Shown: one piece after another, positions 16,895-26,141 of the stretch | Layout: each line of letters opens with the position of its first letter | Numbering within the stretch: the first letter of the stretch is position 1 | NCBI GenBank assembly: GCA_963925605.1 | Contig: CAWURY010000011.1 | Span: forward strand, 6,608-70,607 | Length of the DNA stretch: 64,000 nt | Reading direction: 5' to 3' | Origin: Porticoccus sp963925605 | Lineage (GTDB): Bacteria; Pseudomonadota; Gammaproteobacteria; Pseudomonadales; Porticoccaceae | Notes under the pieces: generated by a model | Told to the model about the DNA's origin: nothing | The model's input: only the letters and a program-made list of their open reading frames with translations | Databases searched by the model: none | Translations under genes and position numbers: made by a program

Positions 16895-18355
16895 TTATTC
16901 GCTAGGCACCATTCGCCAAGAAATCCCAGCCAGCTTCTCTAAACACCTTACCACCTGGCAGCTGTAACCAAATTCATTGTCATACCAGCAGTACAAAACA
17001 ACGCTACTTCCATCAACAATTGTGGCTCCGGCATCATAAATACAGGCATGACGAGAGCCAACAAAATCAGACGACACGGCTTCTGAAGAAATAGTGTAAT
17101 CAATCTGGTTTTGTAAAGCTGAGTGCAGAGACATCTTGCGCACATAAGCATTTATCTCTGCAAGATTTGTTTCGCGGTCAAGCTGCAAATTAAGGATAGC
17201 CATGGAAACATTGGGCGTAGGCACCCTAATAGCGTTGGCTGTAAGTTTACCTTTAAGCCCAGGAAGAGCCTTAGCGACAGCTTCTGCAGCACCAGTTTCA
17301 GTCAGTACCATATTTAGTGCCGCACTACGGCCACGCCTAGATCCTTTATGGTAATTATCAATTAAATTCTGGTCATTAGTATACGAGTGGACCGTTTCAA
17401 CGTGGCCTTTTATAATTCCAAACTCATCCTGCAAGACTTTCAAAATTGGAACAATGGCATTAGTCGTACAAGAGGCTGCTGATATAATTCTTGATTTCTG
17501 TGTGATTTCATTATGGTTAATGCCATAAACAATATTTGGGATCGCTCCTTTTCCGGGGGCGGTAAGTATAACCTTGGCGGCCCCTGGACACTGTAGATGC
17601 TGACTTAGACCATCCTCATCACGCCAGACCCCTGTATTATCTATTATTATGGCGTTATCTATACCAAATTTTTTATAATCTACATCTCTAGGTGAATTCG
17701 CATAAATAACCTGAATAGGGTTTCCGTTACACACTAAAATATTTTTATCCTCCAAAACTCGGATGGTCCCCTCAAATGCACCATGGACAGAATCACGACG
17801 GAGCAAGCTTGCCCTCTTGCACAGATCATCCTCACTGGAGCCTTTGCGAACCACGATAGCCCGTAATCGAAGCATGTCTCCGCTACCAGTTTTTTCTATC
17901 AGTAGGCGAGCCAAGAGACGACCAATCCGTCCGAAGCCATAAAGGACAACATCTTGTGGCTCAGAAATTGGTTTGCTCATATCCCCAAGGTCATCACCGA
18001 TTTCATTCTGCAGAAAATCTAATAACTCAAGCCCTTCTACTGACTCTTGGTATTTGACGGCCAGCTTCCCTAGGTCGATATGAGCTGGCCCCAGATTCAT
18101 TTTTGATAATGCTGTAATCAAAGGAAAGGTTTCATACTCTGATAGTTCATTTTTTTCAATTTGACGCACAAAGCGATGCGCTTTCATCAGTTCTATCACA
18201 GAGCGATTAAACATACTCCTGCCATACATATACAAAGAAATATTTTTTTCTCGGTACAGTCTGCCAATCAAGGGAATCATTGCCTCAGAAAGCGCTTCAC
18301 GCTCTTTCCAATCTGTAAAGAAGTCTGCGGGTATAGGACGAGTATCTTCTATCAC
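16895..18355 (-). CDS. gap: Glyceraldehyde-3-phosphate dehydrogenase, long form
   Basis: The 486-residue protein is a GAPDH with about 125 extra N-terminal residues. The dehydrogenase part starts at VVLYGFGRIGRLLARLL (NAD-binding Rossmann loop), has the catalytic Cys in SAASCTTNAIVP and the His in ETVHSYTNDQN, and ends with WYDNEFGYSCQVV. The extension is helical and lacks an obvious known domain. Long-form GAPDHs of this type occur beside nqr or mfd in gammaproteobacteria, and their physiological direction (glycolytic or gluconeogenic) is not evident from sequence. The start is GTG 18355 with AGAGG upstream. Confidence 0.92.
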   Translation of the reverse strand: MIEDTRPIPADFFTDWKEREALSEAMIPLIGRLYREKNISLYMYGRSMFNRSVIELMKAHRFVRQIEKNELSEYETFPLITALSKMNLGPAHIDLGKLAVKYQESVEGLELLDFLQNEIGDDLGDMSKPISEPQDVVLYGFGRIGRLLARLLIEKTGSGDMLRLRAIVVRKGSSEDDLCKRASLLRRDSVHGAFEGTIRVLEDKNILVCNGNPIQVIYANSPRDVDYKKFGIDNAIIIDNTGVWRDEDGLSQHLQCPGAAKVILTAPGKGAIPNIVYGINHNEITQKSRIISAASCTTNAIVPILKVLQDEFGIIKGHVETVHSYTNDQNLIDNYHKGSRRGRSAALNMVLTETGAAEAVAKALPGLKGKLTANAIRVPTPNVSMAILNLQLDRETNLAEINAYVRKMSLHSALQNQIDYTISSEAVSSDFVGSRHACIYDAGATIVDGSSVVLYCWYDNEFGYSCQVVRCLEKLAGISWRMVPSE

Positions 18356-18502
18356 TAGATCAAACCTCTTACTTCAACTATGGGAATATAAATCTATATG
18401 TTTTATAGAGCGCACTATTATCAAGGGTCAATCTCTTGAGGGCAAGCCAGTTAAGTGAAAAAATAGGCGGAAAAGACAACTTGCCAGCTAAAAAATTATG
18501 CG

Positions 18503-19219
18503 CTAGAACGGAAAAAACACTTTAGTTGCTACATTTTGTACGACAGTTTTAATCATTCTATTATTTTTTCCAGCTATAATCTGCGCCAACATGTCTTGTA
18601 TTGCTATCATTTTTCCGAATAATCGTTCATAACTTAGATTATCCAGCTCCCCATCTCTACTGTTTGTTAAAATTAAGGGTTCTTTCAAACTATCCTCAAA
18701 AGTAGTAATGCGCCAAAGTGCAGCTTCTATATTACGGGCACTCAAATAAAGATTCTGTTCTTTTAGCTTGTTGTACATAAAAAATTCGTGCTGGTAGCCA
18801 TAAGATTTTCTGATCATTTCAGTTAACCCAACCATAAAGACAAAAACTCTATCTCCTTGATAGCTAGAATCAAGAGATAACTCTATGATTTCTATGCCGT
18901 TTTGTGGCATTCCTGGTATATCCAACTTTCCCGGTACTTCAAAGATTTGCTTCAGCCTATCCTCCGCTGTGTAAGTCTTCCTGCTGGATCCATATTTCAC
19001 GCGAAGATATTTAGGATTTCTTTTGTAAAGCTTAACTGCAAGCTCCCTAAGTAACGATTCCATCTCTAGGTAATGGTAGTCAGCAACTTCGTCCACATCT
19101 GATTTCATCACGTTTTTCAAATGAAATTTTTGGACGGAGCATCCGCCGAGTATTATCAAAAAGAGAAGCACGCATGAAGCAACTGTTAACTGAATAAACT
19201 TGTACAATTCAAACTCCAA
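18503..19219 (-). CDS. Predicted lipoprotein of unknown function
   Basis: I do not recognise this 238-residue protein. The N terminus has a hydrophobic run and a lipobox-like LGGC near residue 27, so export and lipidation are likely. The mature part is mostly helical with no enzyme motif; it contains charged stretches (DEVADYHYLEMESLLRELA), a DIPGMPQNGIEIIELS segment and a hydrophobic patch near residues 127-136 (VFVFMVGLTEM). It lies between gap and mfd, divergent from mfd. It could belong to an envelope-associated family shared by related genomes, but I cannot name one. Confidence 0.6.
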   Translation of the reverse strand: MEFELYKFIQLTVASCVLLFLIILGGCSVQKFHLKNVMKSDVDEVADYHYLEMESLLRELAVKLYKRNPKYLRVKYGSSRKTYTAEDRLKQIFEVPGKLDIPGMPQNGIEIIELSLDSSYQGDRVFVFMVGLTEMIRKSYGYQHEFFMYNKLKEQNLYLSARNIEAALWRITTFEDSLKEPLILTNSRDGELDNLSYERLFGKMIAIQDMLAQIIAGKNNRMIKTVVQNVATKVFFPF

Positions 19220-19397
19220 AAAATTAATTAAAGCGAATATCTACAAAAAACTCTATTGTGCGGCAATGGATCATATCAATATACAAGAACCATCGCTAAA
19301 ATAACCCTCAAAAGACCCTGCAATAACTACCGAAAAATCTTTGTCGGAGACATGTATCAAAAATATCAATCCAACAATTTAAAGCGCTAAACATACT

Positions 19398-22300
19398 ATG
19401 TCTATTTTAACTTTTCCATCACCCAACTTGCCTGGCGATAAACGCTCTTGGGGAGGGGCTTTTGGTTCAGGGTTATCACTCAGTGTTGCTGAGATTTCCC
19501 AGCAACACCAAGGCTTAATTCTAGTTATTGCTGCATCTGCCAGGTCCGCCGCACAAATAAAGGCTGAAATCGCTTTTTTCTTAGGAGATGACACGAAAGT
19601 ATTTCATTTTCCTGACTGGGAGACGCTCCCATATGACCAATTCTCCCCCCATCAAGACATTACCTCTCAGCGGCTAAAAACATTATTTAGTTTACCACAA
19701 ACACTTTGCGGTGTTGTGGTTGTGCCAGTAACGACCATGATGCATCGAATACCGCCTGTAGATTTCGTGAGTGGTCGCTCCTTTGATTATAGCGTGGGAG
19801 ATCATCTAGACCCTCAAGACCTGCGAAATAAGCTACAGTATAGCGGGTACCGGCTTACGGAAACCGTCATCGAGCATGGTGAGTACAATATCCGTGGATC
19901 CATTATAGATATCTACCCAATGGGAGCCTCATTACCTTTTCGTATCGATCTTTTTGACAATGAAATTGAAAGCTTGAGGACTTTTGACCCAGATAGTCAG
20001 CTTACTCTAGAAAAAATCAATCGTCTTTTTCTGCTTCCCGCTAAAGAAATTCCTTTGGATAAAGAATCTATACGATTATTTAAAAACAAGTGGCTTGAAC
20101 GATTTGATGCTGACCATCAAAAATGCTCTGTATACTTAGATATAGACAAAGGAATAACACCACAAGGAATTGAATATTATCTCCCGTTATTTTTCGAAGA
20201 ATGCGCAACTCTATTTAATTACCTTCCAAAAAACTGCTTTGTTGTTACTGAAAGCGATATAGAGTCTAGTGCAGAAAACTTCTGGAAAAGCGCAAAAAAT
20301 CGTTACGAGGAGTGCAACATTGATAGTGCGCGCCCCCTCCTTTCTCCAAAAGAGATTTTTCTTCCAGTTAATGAGTTTTTTGGCGCACTAAAAGAATATC
20401 CACGCACCGAAATATCCGAGATATTAGCTAATACAAGTACATCCATTAATAGCTTTACTTTAAATTTTGAATCTATGCCTCATATCGCTGTTAACAACAA
20501 AGCAGTAGATCCTCTGGGGCATCTTAATAAATTTTTAAGCTCTTCAAATAAACGTGTTTTGTTTTGTGCCGAAACCAAGGGGCGCAGAGAAATCCTAAGC
20601 TCGTTACTAAATGGCGGAAAAATTGCCCACAAAGAAATCGATGACTGGAAAGGTTTTATAGGTAGCAAGGATCCTATCTGTCTTACCGCCTACCCTATAG
20701 AGAGAGGATTATATCTAAACAATCCAAATATTTGCTTAATTACAGAATCTGAACTATTTGGCCTTCAAGTCATACAAAATCGACGACGACGTACCCAAAA
20801 GGCTGGCTCGGATCAGATTATAAAAAACCTTTCGGAATTACATCTCGGAGCTCCTGTTGTTCATATAGAGCATGGCATAGGCAGATATCGTGGGCTACAA
20901 ACTATACATTCAGAAAACTGCCCGCAAGAGTTTCTTACTCTAGAGTATGCTGAAAAAGCCAAGTTATATGTACCAGTTTCGTCTCTTAATTTAATCAGCC
21001 GATATGGTGGAGGGGAGGAAGAGTTAGCGCCACTACATAGACTCGGTACAGAGCAATGGCAAAAAGCCAAAAACAAAGCTCTTAAGCAAATCTCTGATAT
21101 AGCTATAGAATTATTAGACATATATGCCGTAAGAGCGTCTAAAAAGGGTTTTTCTTGCACAGTTCCATTAGAAGAATATCAAATATTTTGCTCTGACTTT
21201 CTTTATGAAGAAACTGCAGACCAATTAGAAGCAATCGAGGCAACAAAGAAAGATATGCTTTCGGAGCAACCTATGGATAGACTCGTCTGCGGTGATGTTG
21301 GTTTTGGTAAAACAGAAGTGGCGATGAGGGCTGCTTTTATTGCGACATCAAACAACAAGCAAGTTGTGATGCTTGTTCCTACCACTTTACTGGTGCATCA
21401 ACATGTAGAAAATTTTCGCGATCGATTTGCTAACTGGCCCATAAAAATAGCTGAACTATCCCGTTTTCGCACAGCAAAAGAACAGGAAGATATCTTAAAA
21501 GATACAGCTCAAGGGAGCATTGATATTTTAATTGGAACTCACAAACTCCTACATGCAAATATTAATTACAAAAACTTAGGGTTATTGATTGTTGATGAAG
21601 AGCATAGGTTTGGAGTAAAGCAAAAAGAAAAAATTAAATCTCTTCGAGCAGAGATAGATATCTTAACCCTTACAGCGACACCGATTCCGCGAACGCTAAA
21701 TCTTTCAATGTCTGGCATTAGAGATCTTTCTATTATTGCAACACCCCCTGCAAAAAGATTGTCTGTAAAAACATTTATTCGCGAAAGCCAGACTGAAGTT
21801 ATTCGTGAGGCTATTTTGCGCGAAATTCTTCGAGGCGGCCAGGTCTTCTATTTGCATAATGAAGTGAGAAATATTGAAGCCATAACTAGCCAACTTGCCG
21901 ATCTTGTGCCCGAAGCAAGAATAAATTTTGCGCATGGACAAATGAGAGAAAAAAATCTAGAAATAGTCATGTCTGACTTCTATCATCAACGTTTTAATGT
22001 TTTGGTTTGCACCACCATTATCGAAAATGGTATTGATATTCCTAGTGCAAATACCATTTTAATTAATCGAGCAGATAAGTTTGGTCTTGCGCAACTTCAT
22101 CAGCTTCGCGGTAGGGTTGGTCGCTCGCATCATCAAGCATACGCATACCTATTAGTTACTGAAAAAAAATCATTGACGCCTGATGCTCTAAAGCGTCTTG
22201 AATCCATCAGAGACAACAATCAACTCGGATCTGGATTTACAATAGCTACACATGACTTGGAAATCCGCGGTGCAGGAGAACTTCTAGGTAAAGGGCAAAG

Positions 22301-22862
22301 TGGCCACATACATTCTATTGGTTTTACCTTATACACAGAGTTGCTAGACAGAGCTATAGAGGCCATACGCAAAGGAAAGCTACCTGATTCAATCATGATG
22401 TTTGACGAGGATGTCGAGATTAAACTCAATATTCCCGCACTAATACCTGAAGAATACTTGCCTGACGTGCATACCCGATTAGTCATGTATAAGCGGATAG
22501 CAAGCGCTACATCTAATACTGAATTACATGAACTTCAAGTTGAAATGATAGATCGTTTCGGATTAATCAGCGACCATTTAAGAAATTTATTCCAGATAAC
22601 ATCCCTAAAATTTTATGCTCGATCAATAGGGGTCAACAAACTGGAAGCTGGGCCTGAAGGCGGACGAATCGAATTTAGTTCCAACACCTCAGTGGAGCCA
22701 CTTGCCATAGTAGAGCTAGTTCAGGGGCAACCAGACATTTATCGTCTTCAGGGTTCCAGCATTCTGAAATTTAAACACAAGATGGAAACAGCAACACAGC
22801 GCATACAGAAAGCAACTGATCTACTATATCTGCTAACTCCTGCTGTGAGCAGTAGCCAATGA
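19398..22862 (+). CDS. mfd: Transcription-repair coupling factor
   Basis: Mfd displaces RNA polymerase stalled at DNA lesions and recruits UvrA. The 1154-residue protein (E. coli 1148) has the UvrB-like N-terminal modules, the RNA-polymerase interaction domain starting at GAPVVHIEHGIGRYRGL, and a RecG-like translocase with Walker A GDVGFGKTEVAMRA, DEEHRFGV, TATPIPRTL, and the motif near QLRGRVGRSHHQAYAYLL. The C-terminal TRCF domain is present (ALIPEEYLPDVHTRLVMYKRI). Its stop overlaps the csiV start by four bases (ATGA), so the two genes are translated together. Confidence 0.97.
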   Translation: MSILTFPSPNLPGDKRSWGGAFGSGLSLSVAEISQQHQGLILVIAASARSAAQIKAEIAFFLGDDTKVFHFPDWETLPYDQFSPHQDITSQRLKTLFSLPQTLCGVVVVPVTTMMHRIPPVDFVSGRSFDYSVGDHLDPQDLRNKLQYSGYRLTETVIEHGEYNIRGSIIDIYPMGASLPFRIDLFDNEIESLRTFDPDSQLTLEKINRLFLLPAKEIPLDKESIRLFKNKWLERFDADHQKCSVYLDIDKGITPQGIEYYLPLFFEECATLFNYLPKNCFVVTESDIESSAENFWKSAKNRYEECNIDSARPLLSPKEIFLPVNEFFGALKEYPRTEISEILANTSTSINSFTLNFESMPHIAVNNKAVDPLGHLNKFLSSSNKRVLFCAETKGRREILSSLLNGGKIAHKEIDDWKGFIGSKDPICLTAYPIERGLYLNNPNICLITESELFGLQVIQNRRRRTQKAGSDQIIKNLSELHLGAPVVHIEHGIGRYRGLQTIHSENCPQEFLTLEYAEKAKLYVPVSSLNLISRYGGGEEELAPLHRLGTEQWQKAKNKALKQISDIAIELLDIYAVRASKKGFSCTVPLEEYQIFCSDFLYEETADQLEAIEATKKDMLSEQPMDRLVCGDVGFGKTEVAMRAAFIATSNNKQVVMLVPTTLLVHQHVENFRDRFANWPIKIAELSRFRTAKEQEDILKDTAQGSIDILIGTHKLLHANINYKNLGLLIVDEEHRFGVKQKEKIKSLRAEIDILTLTATPIPRTLNLSMSGIRDLSIIATPPAKRLSVKTFIRESQTEVIREAILREILRGGQVFYLHNEVRNIEAITSQLADLVPEARINFAHGQMREKNLEIVMSDFYHQRFNVLVCTTIIENGIDIPSANTILINRADKFGLAQLHQLRGRVGRSHHQAYAYLLVTEKKSLTPDALKRLESIRDNNQLGSGFTIATHDLEIRGAGELLGKGQSGHIHSIGFTLYTELLDRAIEAIRKGKLPDSIMMFDEDVEIKLNIPALIPEEYLPDVHTRLVMYKRIASATSNTELHELQVEMIDRFGLISDHLRNLFQITSLKFYARSIGVNKLEAGPEGGRIEFSSNTSVEPLAIVELVQGQPDIYRLQGSSILKFKHKMETATQRIQKATDLLYLLTPAVSSSQ

Positions 22863-23599
22863 AAACACTATCAAAATATACGATATTCTTGACTTTCTCC
22901 ATGTTATCTTGCGCCGTTTTGGCAATGCAGCCAAGCTGGACAGACTGGTACCAAATTGAAGTTATTGTCTTTAGCCAAACAGGCTCTGCAGATGAAGAGC
23001 GGCATCCAAACAAAATGGCCATCCGTTATCCTAAAAATATTCGCGAGTTAAAAGATTTAACTGTTGCAAGCCGACGCTTTATTAATTCTGAAACACCTCA
23101 AAGCAACATCGATTTTGAAGAGGAGTCTTTTGTTGTTCTTGAAGAAAAAGACCTAATGATGAATCACGAACACAAAAAAATTACAACCTCTCAAAACTAT
23201 AGCATTCTTTACCATAAATCATGGCGTCAGTCAGCTTCAAAGGAAGAAGAAAGCCCTTGGGTATCAATTAAGGGGGGGGAAAATGATGGTCAAAACCATG
23301 AACTGGAAGGCAATATTCGATTGATAAAAAATAATTATCTTCGTTTTGAGGCAGACCTATGGGGGAAAATTTTTGAAAAATCGAAAAGAACCAAAAAAAG
23401 GTTTTTTTTCTTTAAAAGCAATACAGACACATCTGTAAATGCATCTATTATAGAAGTTTTTAGGCTTAATCAATCCACAAGAGTTTTTGCGAATAAAGTG
23501 ACGTATCTAGACCACCCAAAATTGGGGGTAATTGTCTTGGTAACTGAATATGAAAAATCAGAAGAAACCACCCAGATTCAAAATATCGAGCATCCTTAA
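22859..23599 (+). CDS. csiV: CsiV-like periplasmic protein
   Basis: The 246-residue protein has a signal peptide (hydrophobic residues 8-22, probable cleavage after AVLA) followed by WYQIEVIVFSQ, the hallmark opening of the CsiV family. In Vibrio, CsiV is a periplasmic peptidoglycan-binding protein that supports cell-shape integrity during peptidoglycan stress. The C-terminal region (SRRFINSETP, LRFEADLWGKIF, HPKLGVIVLVTEYE) also fits. The position directly after mfd is the usual one in gammaproteobacteria, and the four-base overlap indicates co-translation. The transfer of function from Vibrio is inference. Confidence 0.78.
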   Translation: MKTLSKYTIFLTFSMLSCAVLAMQPSWTDWYQIEVIVFSQTGSADEERHPNKMAIRYPKNIRELKDLTVASRRFINSETPQSNIDFEEESFVVLEEKDLMMNHEHKKITTSQNYSILYHKSWRQSASKEEESPWVSIKGGENDGQNHELEGNIRLIKNNYLRFEADLWGKIFEKSKRTKKRFFFFKSNTDTSVNASIIEVFRLNQSTRVFANKVTYLDHPKLGVIVLVTEYEKSEETTQIQNIEHP

Positions 23600-23678
23600 A
23601 AATTCAAACCAATAATCCTTAAGAGACTATGTTACAAAAAATTATTTTTTCTCATGTCCTGCTAAATCAGCAACAATG

Positions 23679-24776
23679 CTAATTTGACTCATGGTGAATA
23701 GCCGGATCAGATCTCATATGTAGTGTTGAAGTTGGAAATGCTATCTCTGCATTATGTTTTACAATAATACTGGATACATTCAACAACACATCTTGTTTTA
23801 CTTTATGATAAAGCACCCATTGTGTCGTTTTGGTGAAAGTGTAGATAAAAAAGTCGGCTGAAGAAGCAGCGAAGGTATTAAAATTCACGATTAATGTTTG
23901 ATTGCTGTCAATATCCTTATGCTCAGATAGCATCTTATGGACATCTGAGACAATTTCTTCCATTTTATCTAGATCATCATAGCGAATGCCTATCGTTTCA
24001 TATATACGACGATTCAACATTCTGGATGGGTTTTCTAAAGAGATGCTATTAAATATAGAATTTGGTACGTATAGCGGCCTCTGGTCAAATGTTCTGATTC
24101 TGGTCAAGCGCCACCCAATATCTTCCACAGTACCTTCTATTTCTTGATCTGGAGATCTAACCCAGTCTCCAACTTTAAATGGCTGATCAAAATAAAGCAT
24201 CAGGCCACCAAAAAAATTAGCTAAGAGATCTTTGGCAGCAAAACCAATAGCCAAACCGCCCACCCCGCCGAATGCAAGCAATCCAGAGATACTGTACCCA
24301 AATAACTGCATCGCTATCAAAATAGCTGTGATAATCACTGAAGCGCGCAATAATTTACCCACTACTTTAGCTGTGGTCGCATCGAATGGCTTTGTCGTGT
24401 ATTCAGAGAGAGAAAAATTACGCTCCGCCCGCTTAATTAGATTAATCAAAAATAAGGCGCAAAGAAAAATTATAGCGGCCTGATTAATCGAACCAATAAG
24501 CTCATGAATTTCTGAACCTGCAGCTTTTGAAGCTACAGACGCCGCTAAATTAAAACTGATAACCCATATAGCCCAAATAACTGGGCGTCTAGAAGCCTCA
24601 ATAATCGCATCATCCCAAACTGTTTTAGACTTAGCAGCTTGGCTCTCAACAAAATTGATCAGCCTGTTAGCTATTTGCGCCAAAAGAAATGCAAGTACAA
24701 CAAGCAGGAAAATCTCTAATACCCACAGATAATAGCCACCGGTTAAATCAACTAGCCAATTTTCTAAAACTGCCAT
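23679..24776 (-). CDS. MscS-family mechanosensitive ion channel
   Basis: This 365-residue membrane protein has four to five N-terminal hydrophobic helices, then the MscS pore helix GGLAIGFAAKDLLANFFGG, which lines the channel, and the beta domain opening with FKVGDWVRSPDQEIEGTVEDIGWR. The C-terminal alpha/beta domain follows. Such channels open under membrane tension and release solutes on osmotic downshift. It is larger than E. coli MscS (286 aa) and similar in layout to YbdG/YnaI-type members. It lies downstream of nagZ on the same strand with 33 bases between. Confidence 0.9.
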   Translation of the reverse strand: MAVLENWLVDLTGGYYLWVLEIFLLVVLAFLLAQIANRLINFVESQAAKSKTVWDDAIIEASRRPVIWAIWVISFNLAASVASKAAGSEIHELIGSINQAAIIFLCALFLINLIKRAERNFSLSEYTTKPFDATTAKVVGKLLRASVIITAILIAMQLFGYSISGLLAFGGVGGLAIGFAAKDLLANFFGGLMLYFDQPFKVGDWVRSPDQEIEGTVEDIGWRLTRIRTFDQRPLYVPNSIFNSISLENPSRMLNRRIYETIGIRYDDLDKMEEIVSDVHKMLSEHKDIDSNQTLIVNFNTFAASSADFFIYTFTKTTQWVLYHKVKQDVLLNVSSIIVKHNAEIAFPTSTLHMRSDPAIHHESN

Positions 24777-24809
24777 AACAACTATTCCTTATTAATTCTA
24801 CGTTAGGTT

Positions 24810-25829
24810 TTATTTCCCTTCAGACAAAGCTAAGAGTTGGGCATTCACTAATCTCCATCGATTATCCACAATCAAGCTATCCCATGATAATGCTACCTGA
24901 CGACTCATTCTGGATAATTTTGCTGATGGCGACCAGTTGCAGGATTCTAAAAAATTTAGCACCTCAACAACACCCTTCCGATTATTGCAAACTAAAACCA
25001 TATCACAGCCAGCCTGAAGTGCAGCTTTAGCTTTGTTTGTATAACCACCAACAATATCCGCACCTTTCATAGATAAATCATCGCTAAAAATAATCCCATC
25101 AAATTTCAACTCTTGCCTCAAGATTTTCTTTAGCCATAACTCTGAAAATCCTACAGCATTTGGATCAATTTTAGGATAAATAATATGCGCTGGCATTACT
25201 GCATCCAAGCTACCAGCTAAACTCGTAAAAGGAACAAGATCGTGACCACGTAATTCTTCTAAAGACCTTTGATCTAAAGGAGTCTCATGGTGGCTATCAG
25301 CACTTACACCTCCGTGACCCGGAAAATGCTTTCCAGTGGCAGCCATTCCAGCTTCATGCATGCCCTCAATAAACAATTTAGCCGCCTTTGTTGCCAAAAT
25401 TGGATTGTCAGAAAAAGATCGGTCTGCAATTACCTGGCATTTATCTTTATCTAGATCAAGGACAGGAGCAAAACTAAAGTCTATGCCACATGCCACTATT
25501 TCGGAGGCCATCAGCCATCCGCAATCCTTAATAAATTTCTCTGCATATTTTGGCTTAGAATCTAGAATTTCCCCTAGAATCCTCATCGACGGAATTTTGG
25601 TAAAGCCATCACGAAAACGCTGCACCCTACCGCCCTCTTGATCGACACAAATTAAAAGATCTTGCCTTATCATTCTAATATCAGATGTCAGAGATGTTAT
25701 CTGTTTTCTACTTTGGAAATTTCTTGAAAAAAAGATAACTCCGCCAATATGTCGGTTTGTTAGCAAATGCTGTTCAGGGAGGCTTAGCGAAAGACCGCTC
25801 AAGTCAATTATTAAAGGCCCTAATAACAT
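24810..25829 (-). CDS. nagZ: Beta-N-acetylhexosaminidase NagZ
   Basis: NagZ removes N-acetylglucosamine from anhydro-muropeptides in cytoplasmic cell-wall recycling. The 339-residue protein (E. coli 341) has the family-3 glycosidase signatures: VDQEGGRVQRF near residues 62-72, GKHFPGHGGVSADSH near 166-180 with the catalytic His, and FSDDLSMKGAD near 247 with the nucleophile Asp. It is divergent from lexA; nagZ close to lexA is a known arrangement in Pseudomonas-like genomes. The lytic transglycosylases MltD and Slt encoded in this window make the type of products that enter this pathway. Confidence 0.95.
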   Translation of the reverse strand: MLLGPLIIDLSGLSLSLPEQHLLTNRHIGGVIFFSRNFQSRKQITSLTSDIRMIRQDLLICVDQEGGRVQRFRDGFTKIPSMRILGEILDSKPKYAEKFIKDCGWLMASEIVACGIDFSFAPVLDLDKDKCQVIADRSFSDNPILATKAAKLFIEGMHEAGMAATGKHFPGHGGVSADSHHETPLDQRSLEELRGHDLVPFTSLAGSLDAVMPAHIIYPKIDPNAVGFSELWLKKILRQELKFDGIIFSDDLSMKGADIVGGYTNKAKAALQAGCDMVLVCNNRKGVVEVLNFLESCNWSPSAKLSRMSRQVALSWDSLIVDNRWRLVNAQLLALSEGK

Positions 25830-26007
25830 AATATCTTCCTTTACAATTTAGCTCACTAACATAAGCTCAATTACATGCTACCAATAGTAAACCAAGTATA
25901 GATTCATTTTTTTACTTAATAATAGATTAATTATTTTTTTAGATAAGCACTATAACTCAACACTCACAACCTGCAGCAAAAAATACAGAAGTTACTTAGA
26001 AACCTAA

Positions 26008-26021
26008 GGTATCTAGATACC
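26008..26021. promoter_or_regulatory. Perfect 14-bp palindrome upstream of lexA
   Basis: GGTATCTAGATACC is its own reverse complement. It sits about 37 bases before the SOS box start and 12 bases before the -35-like TTGATA of lexA, in the 312-base divergent nagZ-lexA spacer. A symmetric site of this size fits a dimeric regulator, but no regulator is identifiable. The rest of the spacer is AT-rich with no further feature that I can see. Confidence 0.4.
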
Positions 26022-26032
26022 CAAAAAAGTCT

Positions 26033-26062
26033 TTGATATCCATGTAGCTTTAACCATATACT
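26033..26062 (+). promoter_or_regulatory. Predicted lexA promoter (-35 TTGATA, -10 TATACT)
   Basis: TTGATA at 26033-26038 and TATACT at 26057-26062 are separated by 18 bases. The -10 element overlaps the left end of the SOS box, so bound LexA would block RNA polymerase. The position is about 80 bases before the lexA start codon. Confidence 0.55.
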
Positions 26063-26078
26063 GTTAATAGATACAGTC
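26059..26078. promoter_or_regulatory. SOS box (LexA operator) of lexA
   Basis: The sequence TACTGTTAATAGATACAGTC contains the exact CTGT-N8-ACAG core at 26061-26076 with matching flanks, very near the gammaproteobacterial consensus. It lies 64 bases upstream of lexA and overlaps the predicted -10 box. LexA therefore most likely represses its own gene until DNA damage causes self-cleavage. Confidence 0.9.
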
Positions 26079-26141
26079 TATAACTTATTAACAATTTTCA
26101 GTTTAATACAATAGTTAATTTCAGCGTACACAAGGAAATAG

